Of a stretch of 64,000 nt of DNA, positions 52,442 through 61,201 are shown one piece after another. The notes beneath the pieces were generated by a model. It was not told where the DNA came from and made no database searches. It saw nothing but the letters and a program-made list of their open reading frames with translations. Positions within the stretch are counted from its first letter, which is position 1. Every line of letters starts with the position of its first letter. The stretch lies in assembly GCA_963726975.1 (NCBI GenBank), contig CAVSEK010000013.1:558001-622000 (forward strand). Direction: 5' to 3'. Source of the stretch: CAVSEK01 sp963726975. GTDB lineage: Bacteria; Actinomycetota; Actinomycetes; Mycobacteriales; SCTD01. The translations under genes and the position numbers were made by a program.

Positions 52442-52944
52442 GAGAGGTCCTCCACGGGGAGCAGGGCCCGCACGGCGTCGGCGAGCCGGCGGTGCTGGGC
52501 GTGGTCGTCGGCCCGGAAGCCCGAGCGCAGGGTGCGGCTCCCGAGCCGCCAGTCCAGCAGGAGCAGTCCGTCGCGCGCCACGACCTTGCCGGCCAGCGCG
52601 TCGCCGGTCGTCGCGCCCACGACCGCGTCGTACGGGAGCCACAGGTCGGGCAGCCCCTCGCGCTCGACGGCGACGCCCCGGGCGTGGACGGTGAGCCAGC
52701 CGGCCGAGCGGTCGGCGAGCCGGTGCACGGCGATGCGGTCGAGCCAGTCGTGCTGCGACGTGGTGCCGACGAACAGCCCGGGGACCGCTCCGACGAGCAC
52801 CGGGCCCGGGTCGTCGGGCAGCGGCGGCGGGGGCGGCAGGTCGCCCTGCCTCCGCTGGCGGCCGCGCCACCCCTTGAGCATGAGCAGGTAGACGGCGGTC
52901 GCGAAGAGCAGCGTGCCGAGAGTGAGGACGACGCGTCCGGTCAC
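52438..52944 (-). CDS. Single-pass membrane protein between pyrC and carA
   Basis: 168 residues. A single N-terminal hydrophobic segment (about 4-24, [19 protein letters not shown]) is followed by a basic stretch, a Pro-rich linker and a soluble PH-like beta domain ([28 protein letters not shown], split for reading at the Gly). Genes of this type occupy the same place in many actinobacterial pyr operons; function unknown. GTGA overlaps on both sides show tight coupling with pyrC and carA. Confidence 0.8.
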   Translation of the reverse strand: MTGRVVLTLGTLLFATAVYLLMLKGWRGRQRRQGDLPPPPPLPDDPGPVLVGAVPGLFVGTTSQHDWLDRIAVHRLADRSAGWLTVHARGVAVEREGLPDLWLPYDAVVGATTGDALAGKVVARDGLLLLDWRLGSRTLRSGFRADDHAQHRRLADAVRALLPVEDLS

Positions 52945-54290
52945 GGTCGGAGCCAGGTGGGCCGGCCGCGCAGGAAGGTGGCGACCACGCGCACCGGCAG
53001 CTCGCGCCCGGCGAAGGGCGTGTTGCGGCTGCGGGTGACCATCGCCGACGCGTCGACGGTCCAGGGCGTGCCCGGGTCGACGACGCACAGGTGCGCCGGC
53101 TCGCCGACCGCCAGCGGACGCCCGTGGTCCGGCAGCCGACCGGTGAGGGCGGGCCGGGCGGACATCCGGTCTGCGACCCCGCGCCAGTCGAGCCGGCCGG
53201 GCAGCACCATGGTCTGCGCCACGACGGCGAGGGCGGTCTCCAGCCCGGTCATGCCCGGCAGCGCGGCGCCCCACTCGGTCTCCTTGTCCTCGAGCGCGTG
53301 CGGGGCGTGGTCGGTGGCGACGCAGTCGATCGTCCCGTCGGCCAGGGCCGCGCGCAGCGCCTCGACGTCGCGCTCGGTGCGCAGCGGCGGGTTGACCTTG
53401 TAGACCGGGTCGTACGTGCGGGCGAGCTCGTCGGTGAGCACGAGGTGGTGCGGGGTCACCTCGGCCGTCACGTCGACGCCCTGCGCCTTGGCGGCGCGCA
53501 GGATCTCGACCGACCCGGCGGTGCTGACGTGGCACACGTGCAGGCGGCTGCCGACGTGGCGGGTGAGCAGCACGTCGCGGGCGATGACCGCCTCCTCGGC
53601 GACCGAGGGCCAGCCGGTGAGCCCGAGGACGCTGCTGACCGCGCCCTCGTGCATCTGCGCGCCGACGGTGAGCCGCGGCTCCTGCGCGTGCTGCGCGATG
53701 ACCCCGTCGAACGCCTTGACGTACTCCAGCGCCCGCCGCATCACCGACGGGTCGCTGACGCAGTGGCCGTCGTCGGAGAAGACCCGCACCCGCGCGGCGC
53801 TGTCGGCCATCGTGCCCAGCTCGGCGAGCTGCTCGCCGCCCAGCCCGACGGTGACCGCGCCGACGGGGGCGACGTCGCAGTGCCCGGCTTCCCGGCCCAG
53901 GCGCCACACCTGCTCCACCACGCCGGCGTTGTCGGCGACGGGATCGGTGTTGGCCATGGCGTGCACCGCGGTGAACCCGCCCGCGGCGGCGGCCCGGGTG
54001 CCGGTCTCGACCGTCTCGGCGTCCTCGCGGCCGGGCTCGCGCAGGTGGGTGTGCAGGTCGACGAGCCCCGGCAGCAGGACGGCACCGGCGAGGGCGTGCA
54101 CCCGGCTGTCGCCCGGGCTCAGGTCGCGGCCGATCTCGGCGATGCGCCCGTCGACGACACGCACGTCGACCGGGTCGCCCTCGCCGTACGGCCGGACGCC
54201 CTGCAGCAGGCTCGAGGGCACGGTGCCGGTGGAGGTGCCGGTGGAGGTGCCGGTGGAGGTGCCGGTGGACGTGCCGGTGGACGTGGTCAT
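52941..54290 (-). CDS. pyrC: Dihydroorotase
   Basis: Zinc amidohydrolase closing carbamoyl aspartate. Metal site [44 protein letters not shown] and the catalytic aspartate region [15 protein letters not shown] are all present. The 449 residues include an N-terminal run of five Ser-Thr-Gly-Thr repeats (residues 4-23) not part of the enzyme fold. A start after the repeat (VPSSLLQG has no start codon) is not available, so ATG 54290 is kept; it overlaps the pyrB stop as ATGA. Confidence 0.96.
   Translation of the reverse strand: MTTSTGTSTGTSTGTSTGTSTGTVPSSLLQGVRPYGEGDPVDVRVVDGRIAEIGRDLSPGDSRVHALAGAVLLPGLVDLHTHLREPGREDAETVETGTRAAAAGGFTAVHAMANTDPVADNAGVVEQVWRLGREAGHCDVAPVGAVTVGLGGEQLAELGTMADSAARVRVFSDDGHCVSDPSVMRRALEYVKAFDGVIAQHAQEPRLTVGAQMHEGAVSSVLGLTGWPSVAEEAVIARDVLLTRHVGSRLHVCHVSTAGSVEILRAAKAQGVDVTAEVTPHHLVLTDELARTYDPVYKVNPPLRTERDVEALRAALADGTIDCVATDHAPHALEDKETEWGAALPGMTGLETALAVVAQTMVLPGRLDWRGVADRMSARPALTGRLPDHGRPLAVGEPAHLCVVDPGTPWTVDASAMVTRSRNTPFAGRELPVRVVATFLRGRPTWLRP
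54222..54281. repeat. Five tandem copies of a 12-bp unit in the pyrC start region
   Basis: Plus-strand unit GGTGCCGGTGGA, four identical copies and a fifth with one change, directly after the pyrC start. Being a multiple of three it keeps frame and encodes (STGT)5. Confidence 0.95.
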
Positions 54291-55240
54291 GCGGGGGCTC
54301 CGATCGCGGGCCCGCTGCCGCCGAGCAGCAGGTAGAGGACGGCGGTGCGCACGGTGACGCCGTTGGCGACCTGCTGCACGATGGTCGAGCGGGGACCGTC
54401 GGCGACCTCGGGCGCGATCTCGACGCCGCGGTTCATGGGTCCGGGGTGCATGACGACCGCGTGCTCCTGCAGGCCTGCGGCGCGCCGCACGTTGAGGCCG
54501 TAGCGCAGGGAGTACTCGCGGCTGCTGGGGAAGTACGGCGCCACGCGCTGACCGTCCGGGCCCATCCGCTCCCGCTGGACGCGCAGCATCATGACCACGT
54601 CGGCTGCGGCGGTGGAGGCGTCGAGGTCGTACGACACCTCGCACGGCCAGGTCTCGACGCCGACCGGCAGCAGCGTCGGCGGCGCGACGAGGGTGACGTG
54701 CGCGCCGAGGGTGCGCAGCAGCAGCACGTTGCTGCGGGCGACGCGGCTGTGCAGGACGTCGCCGACGATGGTGACGCGCAGGCCCTCCAGCCGGCCGAGC
54801 CGCTGGCGGATCGTGTAGGCGTCGAGCAGCGCCTGCGTCGGGTGCTCGTGCGTGCCGTCGCCGGCGTTGACGACCGACCCGCGCACGTAGCGCGCCAGGT
54901 TGACCGGCGCCCCGCTCCAGGAGTGCCGGATGACGACGGCGTCGGCGCCCATCGCCTCGAGCGTGAGCGCGGTGTCCTTGAGCGTCTCGCCCTTGGAGAC
55001 GCTGGACCCCTTGGCGGCGAAGTTGATGACGTCGGCCGACAGCCGCTTGGCGGCGAGCTCGAAGGACGTCCGGGTGCGCGTCGAGTCCTCGAAGAACAGG
55101 TTGACGACGGTGCGGCCGCGCAGCGTCGGCAGCTTGCCGACGGTGCTGCGGGCCGCGACCGCGGCGAGCTCCTCGGCGGTGTCGAGCACGAGCAGGGCGT
55201 CCTCGCGGGTCAGGTCCGCGGCCGACAGCAGGTGCCGCAT
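54287..55240 (-). CDS. pyrB: Aspartate carbamoyltransferase catalytic subunit
   Basis: Commits carbamoyl phosphate to pyrimidines. Carbamoyl-phosphate site [19 protein letters not shown], the [13 protein letters not shown] loop, [15 protein letters not shown] and [11 protein letters not shown] are present in 317 residues. ATG 55240 shares a base with the pyrR stop (TGATG). No pyrI is present. Confidence 0.97.
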   Translation of the reverse strand: MRHLLSAADLTREDALLVLDTAEELAAVAARSTVGKLPTLRGRTVVNLFFEDSTRTRTSFELAAKRLSADVINFAAKGSSVSKGETLKDTALTLEAMGADAVVIRHSWSGAPVNLARYVRGSVVNAGDGTHEHPTQALLDAYTIRQRLGRLEGLRVTIVGDVLHSRVARSNVLLLRTLGAHVTLVAPPTLLPVGVETWPCEVSYDLDASTAAADVVMMLRVQRERMGPDGQRVAPYFPSSREYSLRYGLNVRRAAGLQEHAVVMHPGPMNRGVEIAPEVADGPRSTIVQQVANGVTVRTAVLYLLLGGSGPAIGAPA

Positions 55241-55890
55241 CAGCGGGCCACCTCCCCTCGACCGGGCAGGTCGGCGGGTCCGAGCAGCACGCCGTCGGCG
55301 CCGTCGTGCTCGCTGAGCAGCACGTGGACGGTCTCGCGCAGCGACGTCGGGACGTTCTTGCCGACGTAGTCGGCCCGGATGGGCAGCTCGCGGTGCCCGC
55401 GGTCGACGAGGACGGCCAGCTGGACGCTGCGCGGCCGGCCGAGAGCGGCGAGCGCGTCGAGCGCGGCCCGCACGGTGCGCCCGCTGAACAGGACGTCGTC
55501 GACGAGCACGACCCGCTTGCCGTCGACGCCGTCGACCGGGACGTCGGTGACGTCGAGGGCCCGCGGACCGCGGAGCCGCAGGTCGTCGCGGTAGAGCGTC
55601 GGGTCCAGGCTGCCGGTCGGGAGCACCACGCCCTCGAAGGCCTCGACCCGAGCGGCCAGCCGTCGGGCCAGGGCCGTGCCGCGGGTGGGGATGCCGAGCA
55701 GGACGACGTCGGCGGCGCCGGCGTTCTTCTCGAGCAGCTCGTGGGCCATCCGGTCGACGACCCGGCCGACCTCGGCAGCGGACAGCACCGGGCGGGCGGC
55801 GCCGGGGTCGCCGGTCACCGGGCGGGGAGGTCCGTCGGGGGGCGAGGAGCCGTCGGCCGGGGGCCGGTCCTCGTCGGGAGCACGCGTCAT
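55240..55890 (-). CDS. pyrR: Pyrimidine operon regulator PyrR
   Basis: UMP/UTP-dependent RNA-binding regulator related to uracil phosphoribosyltransferase. PRPP-binding motif [19 protein letters not shown] and [24 protein letters not shown] are typical. The 216 residues include an N-terminal Pro/Asp-rich extension of about 38; GTG near that border could be an alternative start. ATG 55890 lies 8 bases after a PyrR-type hairpin, fitting autoregulation at translation. Confidence 0.94.
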   Translation of the reverse strand: MTRAPDEDRPPADGSSPPDGPPRPVTGDPGAARPVLSAAEVGRVVDRMAHELLEKNAGAADVVLLGIPTRGTALARRLAARVEAFEGVVLPTGSLDPTLYRDDLRLRGPRALDVTDVPVDGVDGKRVVLVDDVLFSGRTVRAALDALAALGRPRSVQLAVLVDRGHRELPIRADYVGKNVPTSLRETVHVLLSEHDGADGVLLGPADLPGRGEVAR

Positions 55891-55898
55891 CGGTTCGT

Positions 55899-55924
55899 CC
55901 GTCCTTCCCCGCCTCACGGGACGG
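55899..55924 (-). promoter_or_regulatory. PyrR-binding RNA hairpin
   Basis: Arms CCGTCC and GGACGG (55919-55924 and 55899-55904) enclose CGTGAGGCGGGGAA, matching the PyrR anti-antiterminator pattern (TCC.G.GAGGC..G.AAGG). It ends 8 bases before the pyrR ATG and covers its purine-rich ribosome site, which suggests translational repression as described for Mycobacterium smegmatis pyrR. Confidence 0.65.
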
Positions 55925-55946
55925 GCTCGGTGGAGGGAGCACCCCG

Positions 55947-55952
55947 ACCCTA
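55947..55952 (-). promoter_or_regulatory. Putative -10 element of the pyr operon
   Basis: TAGGGT on the minus strand, about 57 bases before pyrR, is a common actinobacterial -10. No clear -35 lies 16-18 bases upstream. A start near 55940 would put the PyrR hairpin at the front of the leader. Confidence 0.4.
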
Positions 55953-56079
55953 GCCGAAGCGCGGGACTCTCCCGTCCTGCCCGGCACTCGCACCTGCCCG
56001 GCACCTGTCCGGGTCCTGCCGCGGTGACCGGTGCGTCCCGTCGCGGGGCAGGTGGCGACACGCAGTGGCGGCGGGCTGC

Positions 56080-56109
56080 TTGACCAGCGGGTCGCTGTCG
56101 CAATACCGT
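56080..56109 (+). promoter_or_regulatory. Putative bldD promoter
   Basis: TTGACC (56080-56085) and TACCGT (56104-56109) with an 18-base spacer point toward bldD and give a leader of about 150 bases. The rest of the gap to pyrR (55953-56079) shows no gene. Confidence 0.45.
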
Positions 56110-56268
56110 CACAGCCAGTAGTCAGCAGAGATGCAGCAGTGGCGAGGCGACGACCCCGGAGGGTCTGCGGTCACCCTCGTCCCGGTCCGCCGGGACGGCC
56201 TTCCGGACGAGCCAGTGGTGAGACCGGCGCCCACGACAGTGCGGTGACGCACGACGGGGGACGACACG

Positions 56269-56757
56269 GTGAGCGAGTACGCGAAGGCACTCGGGTCCAA
56301 GCTGCGGGCGATCCGCACGCAGCAGGGCCTGTCGCTGCACGGGGTCGAGGAGAAGTCGCAGGGCCGCTGGAAGGCGGTCGTCGTCGGGTCGTACGAGCGC
56401 GGTGACCGTGCGGTGACCGTGCAGCGGCTGTCCGAGCTCGCCGAGTTCTACGGCGTGCCCGTGGCCGAGCTGCTCCCCGAGGGCGTCAACGCCGGCGCGA
56501 GCGAGCCGGCGGCGCGCATCGTCATCGACCTCGAGCAGCTGCAGCAGGTGCCGGCCGACCAGGCGGCACCGCTGGCCCGCTACGCCGCCACGATCCAGAG
56601 CCAGCGCGGCGACTACAACGGCCGCGTGCTCTCGATCCGGCACGAGGACCTGCGGTCGCTGGCGGTCATCTACGACGCCTCCCCCAGCGCGCTCACCGAG
56701 CAGCTCATCGGCTGGGGCGTGCTGTCGCCCGAGGCGCGCCGGGCCGTCGAGGCCTGA
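56269..56757 (+). CDS. bldD: Developmental master regulator BldD
   Basis: Global transcription repressor that dimerises on c-di-GMP. The 162 residues have an N-terminal XRE helix-turn-helix (about 9-70, LRAIRTQQGLSLHGVEEKS, VGSYERGDRAVTVQRL) and a C-terminal domain carrying RGD at 113-115, eight residues, then RHED at 124-127, matching the BldD signature RGD-X8-RQDD with the key Arg and Asp residues kept. GTG 56269 has GGGGGA upstream. Divergent from pyrR as in Streptomyces; convergent with the rhodopsin gene, 6 bp apart. A clear BldD operator (TNAC-N5/6-GTNA) was not found upstream; TCAC-AGCCA-GTAG at 56109-56121 is one base off. Confidence 0.95.
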   Translation: MSEYAKALGSKLRAIRTQQGLSLHGVEEKSQGRWKAVVVGSYERGDRAVTVQRLSELAEFYGVPVAELLPEGVNAGASEPAARIVIDLEQLQQVPADQAAPLARYAATIQSQRGDYNGRVLSIRHEDLRSLAVIYDASPSALTEQLIGWGVLSPEARRAVEA

Positions 56758-56763
56758 ACCGCG

Positions 56764-57600
56764 CTACCCCCGAGCGGCCTCGCGCTCGGGCGCCCGGCCG
56801 ACCGCGCCCTGGGCCGGCTCCACCGCCGGCTCCCAGCCGTCGGCGGCGCTGCGCAGCCGCAGCACCCGGGCCAGCAGGACGCCCCACAGCACCTTGGACC
56901 CGAGGTCGGCGGCGGTGAAGAGGGCCTGCTTGACGACGACGGCCTCCGGCGACACCGACACGACCGGCACGAGGTAGGCCAGCGGGTAGAGCCCCCAGAA
57001 CAGCAGCAGGACGAAGGTCATGTTGCGCAGGGTCGTGCGCCCCTCGGTGCAGTGCTGCCCGCTGCCCTCGCGGACGAGCCGCAGGACGGTGACGACCAGC
57101 ACGACGAAGGGGACCGTCGAGACCGTGCCCCACAGCAGCAGGGCGCCGCTGCCGTCGGCACCGGACGTGGGCTCGGAGAACTGCCCGACGTAGCCGGCGA
57201 GGACCATGAGCACGCCGCTGCTGACGAGCAGCGCGCGCAGCCGCAGCACCCGCTCGCGCGCCAGGTCGAAGGCGTAGAGCAGCTGCGTGAGCAGCAGCGG
57301 CACCGTGACGAGCCAGTTGACGTAGCGCAGGCCGTTGTCGAAGCGGGCGTCCCCGCGCACCCACGAGGTCCCGTCGAAGGTGAAGGCGGCGTCCCACGAC
57401 AGCGCCAGGCGGGCGAAGAGCAGGCCGGACGACGCCATGACGAGTGCCGAGAAGACGGTGGCCATCCGGTAGCGCGGCGCCAGCCGACCGCGCACGGCGA
57501 GGAAGTAGCCCAGCCCCACGACGTGGGCGCTCAGCGCGATCGCGAACAGGTCGCTGACGAGCGCGTACTGCGTGGGCGAGAAGACGAGCGAGTTCTCCAC
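56764..57600 (-). CDS. Microbial rhodopsin with NTQ motif, putative light-driven chloride pump
   Basis: Type 1 rhodopsin of 278 residues with seven hydrophobic segments, starting at GTG 57600 with GGAGG four bases upstream. Helix C reads RYVNWLVTVPLLLTQ: N95, T99 and Q106 replace Asp85, Thr89 and Asp96 of bacteriorhodopsin, the NTQ set known from inward chloride pumps such as Nonlabens marinus ClR. R92 and W96 are kept. Helix G has D232 and the retinal-binding K236 (ADLGSKVLWG), so it should bind retinal. Loss of the carboxylate proton acceptor argues against a proton pump; T99 rather than Asp argues against the NDQ sodium pumps. It follows nusB after 61 bp on the same strand. No retinal or carotenoid gene is nearby. 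Confidence 0.9.
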   Translation of the reverse strand: MENSLVFSPTQYALVSDLFAIALSAHVVGLGYFLAVRGRLAPRYRMATVFSALVMASSGLLFARLALSWDAAFTFDGTSWVRGDARFDNGLRYVNWLVTVPLLLTQLLYAFDLARERVLRLRALLVSSGVLMVLAGYVGQFSEPTSGADGSGALLLWGTVSTVPFVVLVVTVLRLVREGSGQHCTEGRTTLRNMTFVLLLFWGLYPLAYLVPVVSVSPEAVVVKQALFTAADLGSKVLWGVLLARVLRLRSAADGWEPAVEPAQGAVGRAPEREAARG

Positions 57601-57661
57601 GGGACCTCCGGGTCGGGTGCCCCGCCCCTACCCCGTCGCCGCGAGCGCCACCGCGCCGGGG

Positions 57662-58072
57662 TCAGACCGCCAGGCTCGGCTTGAGCGACTGCAGCCGCGC
57701 GAGCAGGCCGTTGACGAAGCGCGGGCTCTCGTCGGTCGACAGGGTGGTGACGAGCTCCACCGCCTCGGACAGCACGACCTCGTCGGGCACGCCGTCGCAC
57801 CACAGCAGCTCGAAGACGCCGAGGCGCAGCACCGCCAGGTCGACCGGCGGCATCCGCGCCAACGTCCAGCCCTCGGCGTACGTCGCCAGGAGCTCGTCGA
57901 TGCGCTCGCGGTGGGCGACGACGCCCTCGACGAGCTCGACGGCGTACTCCGGCACGGGCGGGTCGGCCAGCGCGATCCGGGCGCGCAGCGTCGCCACGGG
58001 GTCCTGCTCGCGCTGCGCCGACTCGTAGAGCACGTCGACCGCGCGCTTGCGCGCCTTGCTGCGGGCGGCCAT
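57662..58072 (-). CDS. nusB: Transcription antitermination factor NusB
   Basis: 136 residues of the all-helical NusB fold: ARSKARKRAVDVLYESAQRE, MPPVDLAVLRLGVFELLW and EAVELVTTLSTDESPRFVNG. It would bind boxA with NusE, and boxA-like elements are present in the rRNA operon of this window. ATG 58072, 25 bp after efp. Confidence 0.97.
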   Translation of the reverse strand: MAARSKARKRAVDVLYESAQREQDPVATLRARIALADPPVPEYAVELVEGVVAHRERIDELLATYAEGWTLARMPPVDLAVLRLGVFELLWCDGVPDEVVLSEAVELVTTLSTDESPRFVNGLLARLQSLKPSLAV

Positions 58073-58097
58073 CAGGCCGCCCCGGGGCCCGCGGTCA

Positions 58098-58661
58098 TCA
58101 GGAGTTGACGCGGCCCAGGTAGCGGCCGTCGCGGGTGTCGACCTTGATCTTCTCGCCCGTGGTGAGGAAGAGCGGCACCGAGATCTCGGCGCCCGTCTCG
58201 AGCGTCGCGGGCTTGGTGCCGCCGGTGGAGCGGTCGCCCTGCAGCCCCGGGTCGGTGTGCTGCACGACCAGCTCCACCGAGGCGGGCAGCTCGACGTAGA
58301 GCGCCTGGCCCTCGTGCACGGCCACCATCGCGTCGGTGTTCTCCAGCATGTAGCCGGCCGCCGAGCCGACCGTCTCCTCGGGGACGTAGAGCTGCTCGAA
58401 GGTGCCCGTGTCCATGAAGACGAAGTCGGTGCCCTCGCGGTAGAGGAACGTCATGTCCCGCTTGTCGACCGTCGCGACGTCGACCTTCGTGCCCGCGTTG
58501 AACGTGCGGTCCACGACCTTGCCGGTCACGACGTTCTTGAGCGTGGTGCGCACGAACGCCCCGCCCTTGCCGGGCTTGACGTGCTGGAACTCGTTCACGG
58601 CCCACAGGCCGTTGTCGAGGCTGAGCACCATGCCGTTCTTGAGGTCGTTCGTCGAGGCCAT
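58098..58661 (-). CDS. efp: Translation elongation factor P
   Basis: Helps ribosomes through polyproline. The 187 residues start [20 protein letters not shown]; domain I has the loop [15 protein letters not shown] with the residue modified in other bacteria (Lys in PGKGGA), domains II and III follow, ending [16 protein letters not shown] 58661, 39 bp after the desaturase gene. Confidence 0.97.
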   Translation of the reverse strand: MASTNDLKNGMVLSLDNGLWAVNEFQHVKPGKGGAFVRTTLKNVVTGKVVDRTFNAGTKVDVATVDKRDMTFLYREGTDFVFMDTGTFEQLYVPEETVGSAAGYMLENTDAMVAVHEGQALYVELPASVELVVQHTDPGLQGDRSTGGTKPATLETGAEISVPLFLTTGEKIKVDTRDGRYLGRVNS

Positions 58662-58700
58662 GGTCGGGCAGCCTACCGGCGCGCGCCCGCGCCCTCCCGC

Positions 58701-60021
58701 CTAGGGGAAGGCGGGCGCGCCCTGCGGCTCGGGCGCGGGGCGCTGCGCCGGCACGTACGGCGGGGCCTTCGGCCGCTCGGCACCGCCGGGGAAGGCGAGC
58801 CGCAGGATGGTGCGCTGCACGGTGCCCCACTGCTTGCGGAACGGCCCGGTGTTGTACGGCAGGCCGTACTCGTGGCAGATCGCCTTACCTTCGGCGCGAT
58901 GACCCTGTACTTCGAGCTCGGCATGTCGGGGAACAGGTGGTGCTCGACCTGGAAGGACAGGTTGCCCGACATGAGGTGGAACAGCGGGCTGCCGTCGATG
59001 TTGGCGGCGCCGAGCAGCTGCCGCAGGTACCACCGCGCCTTGGTCTCGCCCTCGATCTCCTCCTCGGTGAAGGTGTAGGCCTGGTCCGGGAAGTGGCCGC
59101 AGAAGATGATCGCGTGCGACCAGACGTTGCGGACCACGTTGGAGACGGCGTTGGCGACGAGCGTGCTGCGCCACTCCGAGCCCGACAGCGCCGGCCACGC
59201 GACGTAGTCCTTGACGATCTGCCGCCGCGCCTTCTCGGCGATGCCGGCGAGCTCCTGCTTGAGCTGCTTGGCCGGCTTCTTGCCCTTGCGGACCTGCTCC
59301 AGGTCCAGGTCGTGCAGCGCCACGCCCCACTCGAACAGCGCCATGAGCAGCACGTTGTAGACCGGCTGCAGCAGGTAGACCGGCGACCACGGCTGGCGCG
59401 GGTCGATGCGCATGATCTCGTAGCCGACGTCCTTGTCCTTGCCGATGACGTTCGTGTACGTGTGGTGCACGAAGTTGTGCGAGTGCTTCCAGGCGGCCGC
59501 CGGGCGACGCGGTGTCCCAGTCCCAGACCGAGGAGTGGATGACCGGGTCGTTCATCCAGTCCCACTGGCCGTGCATGACGTTGTGGCCGATCTCCATGTT
59601 CTCGAGGATCTTGGCCACCGACAGCCCGACGGTGCCCGAGCAGCCACGCCGGCTTGTAGCGCGAGGCCATGAGCACCATGCGCGACGCGGCGGCCAGCCG
59701 GCGCTGGAACAGGATGACGTTGCGGATGTACTGCGCGTCGGTGTCGTCGAGCGAGGCGAAGACCTCGTCGTGGATCGCCTGGAACCGGGCGCCGATCTCC
59801 TCGATCTGCTCCTCGGTGAGCCGGTCGATCGGGTTGGGCGTCTTGGGCACCTGCCGGCGCCGCGGCGTGCGCTCCCGGTCGTTGTCCGCCGCCCGAGGGC
59901 GCAGGACCGGTCGCCGGCCCGCCCTGGCGGTGGCGTCGGTGGGGCTCGCCGCCGGGTCGGCCGTGCGGCTCGCGGCCTCGCCGCCGTCGCGTCCGGGGTG
60001 GTCGTACCGGGTCGTCGTCAC
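58701..60021 (-). CDS. Membrane acyl-CoA/acyl-lipid desaturase, DesA3 type (three frameshifts)
   Basis: Non-haem di-iron desaturase. The three histidine boxes appear in order in different frames: HNVMHGQ near 59580, HNFVHHTYTN near 59470 and FQVEHHLFPDMP near 58930. Hydrophobic stretches flank them (LLQPVYNVLLMALFEWGVAL). The N-terminus has an Arg/Asp-rich extension from GTG 60021, which overlaps the reductase stop as GTGA, then KTPNPIDRLTEEQIEEIGA. Frame jumps near 59640, 59505 and 58890. The C-terminus is Pro-rich. Arrangement matches Mycobacterium tuberculosis Rv3230c-desA3, a stearoyl-CoA delta-9 desaturase with its reductase; substrate here is inferred. Confidence 0.88.
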
Positions 60022-61128
60022 AGCTCGATCTCCACGTGTCCCTCGGGGCAGCTGATGCAGATGCGGATCATGTCTCCGGCACGGCCGCCGACCTGAGCCG
60101 TCCTGCAGGTTGCGGACGGTGCCCTCGGCCAGCCGGCCCGTGCAGGTGTGGCAGATGCCCATGCGGCACCCGAAGCGCAGCGCCAGGCCGGCCTGCTCCC
60201 CGGCCTCGAGGATCGGCGTGGAGCCGTCGACCTCGACGTCGGTCTCCGACACCCGGAAGCGCACGCGTCCCGCCCGACGCCCGCCTCGACGTCGGCGCCG
60301 GCCTTGGGCTGGAAGCGCTCGAGCTCGAAGCGGTCCGGCAGGCCCGCCTCCTGCCAGTGCGCCTTGAACGTCTCGATCATCTCCGGCGGGCCCGGACAGG
60401 TAGGTCCGGCGGTCCCGCCAGTCCGGGACGATCTCGGCGAGCGCGTCGGGCGTCAGCCGGCCCTGCTCGCTGCTGAACCACAGCCGCAGGCCGGTAGCCG
60501 GGCTCGCGCGTCGGCGAGGTCCTGCAGCCAGTCGCCGAAGATGACGTCGTCGGGCGTCCGCACGCAGAAGACGTGCTCCACGTCGCGCAGCCAGCCGCGG
60601 CGCTCCATGTGCCGCAGCAGCGCGAAGAACGGCGTGATGCCGCTGCCGGCCGACAGGAACAGCACCGGCCGGTCCGGCGGCGCCAGGACGCCGAAGTCGC
60701 CCTGCGACCTCGCCGAGGTAGAGCACCGTCCCCGGGCTGCGGCCTCGTCGAGCAGGAACTGCGACATGAGCCCGCCCTCGACCCGCTTGATGGTCAGGGC
60801 GAGCAGGCCCGTCGGGGTGGTCAGGGTCGGAGGTCAGCGTGAAGGCCCGCCAGTGGCGCACGCCGCGGATCTCGACGCCGACCCGGAACCACTGCCCGGG
60901 CACGTGCCCCGGCCAGGGCCGGCTGGGCCGCACCACGACGGTGGCGGTGTCGTGCGTCTCGCGGCGGATCTCCTGGTCACGGTGCCGAGCAGCTCGCGGG
61001 TGGACCAGAGCGGGTTGACCAGCTCGAGGTACTCGCTGGGGTGCGCCGGCGTGGTCAGCGCCGTGGCCACCCGCAGCGCCTGCCGGGCCAGCGACGGGAC
61101 CCGCGGGAGCGACGGCCTTCTCGACCAC
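60018..61128 (-). CDS. Ferredoxin reductase-type electron donor for the desaturase (heavily frameshifted)
   Basis: Pieces in several frames form one protein like Rv3230c: an N-terminal segment TPAHPSEYLELVNPLWSTRE, a FAD domain with HWRAFTLTSDPDHPDG, an NAD(P) domain with LFLSAGSGITPFFALLRHM and RRTYLSGPAG, and a C-terminal plant-type 2Fe-2S domain with FGCRMGICHTCTGRLAEGTV and IRICISCPEGHVE (Cys-x4-Cys-x2-Cys and a distal Cys). About six one-base jumps lie between 61100 and 60090. GTG 61128 has AGGAGA upstream. All domains are complete in order, so sequence errors are more likely than decay. Confidence 0.85.
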
Positions 61129-61162
61129 GTGCTCTCCTCGCCCTCCGCCTGCTGAGACGACC

Positions 61163-61182
61163 GTCACACTAAGCGGTGTCAC
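61163..61182. promoter_or_regulatory. Inverted repeat before the reductase-desaturase pair
   Basis: GTCACAC-N6-GTGTCAC, a dyad with 6 of 7 positions paired, lies in the 73-bp gap between aroQ and the reductase, 35 bp before its start. It resembles a TetR-type operator in size. No regulator gene is nearby. Confidence 0.4.
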
Positions 61183-61201
61183 GTCCGGGGGGGCGCCGGG
61201 G

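Noticed and set aside
54222..54281. Possible CRISPR repeats
   Set aside because: The units are 12 bp, directly adjacent without spacers, and lie in frame inside pyrC.
56109..56121. BldD autoregulatory operator
   Set aside because: TCAC-AGCCA-GTAG misses the consensus at the last base; too weak to list as a site.
56764..57600. Sodium-pumping (NDQ) rhodopsin
   Set aside because: The middle residue is T99, not Asp, which matches the chloride-pump set.
60018..61128. Reductase as a true pseudogene
   Set aside because: All domains and the iron-sulfur cysteines remain in order and the same error type occurs in essential genes, so sequence error is the simpler reading.
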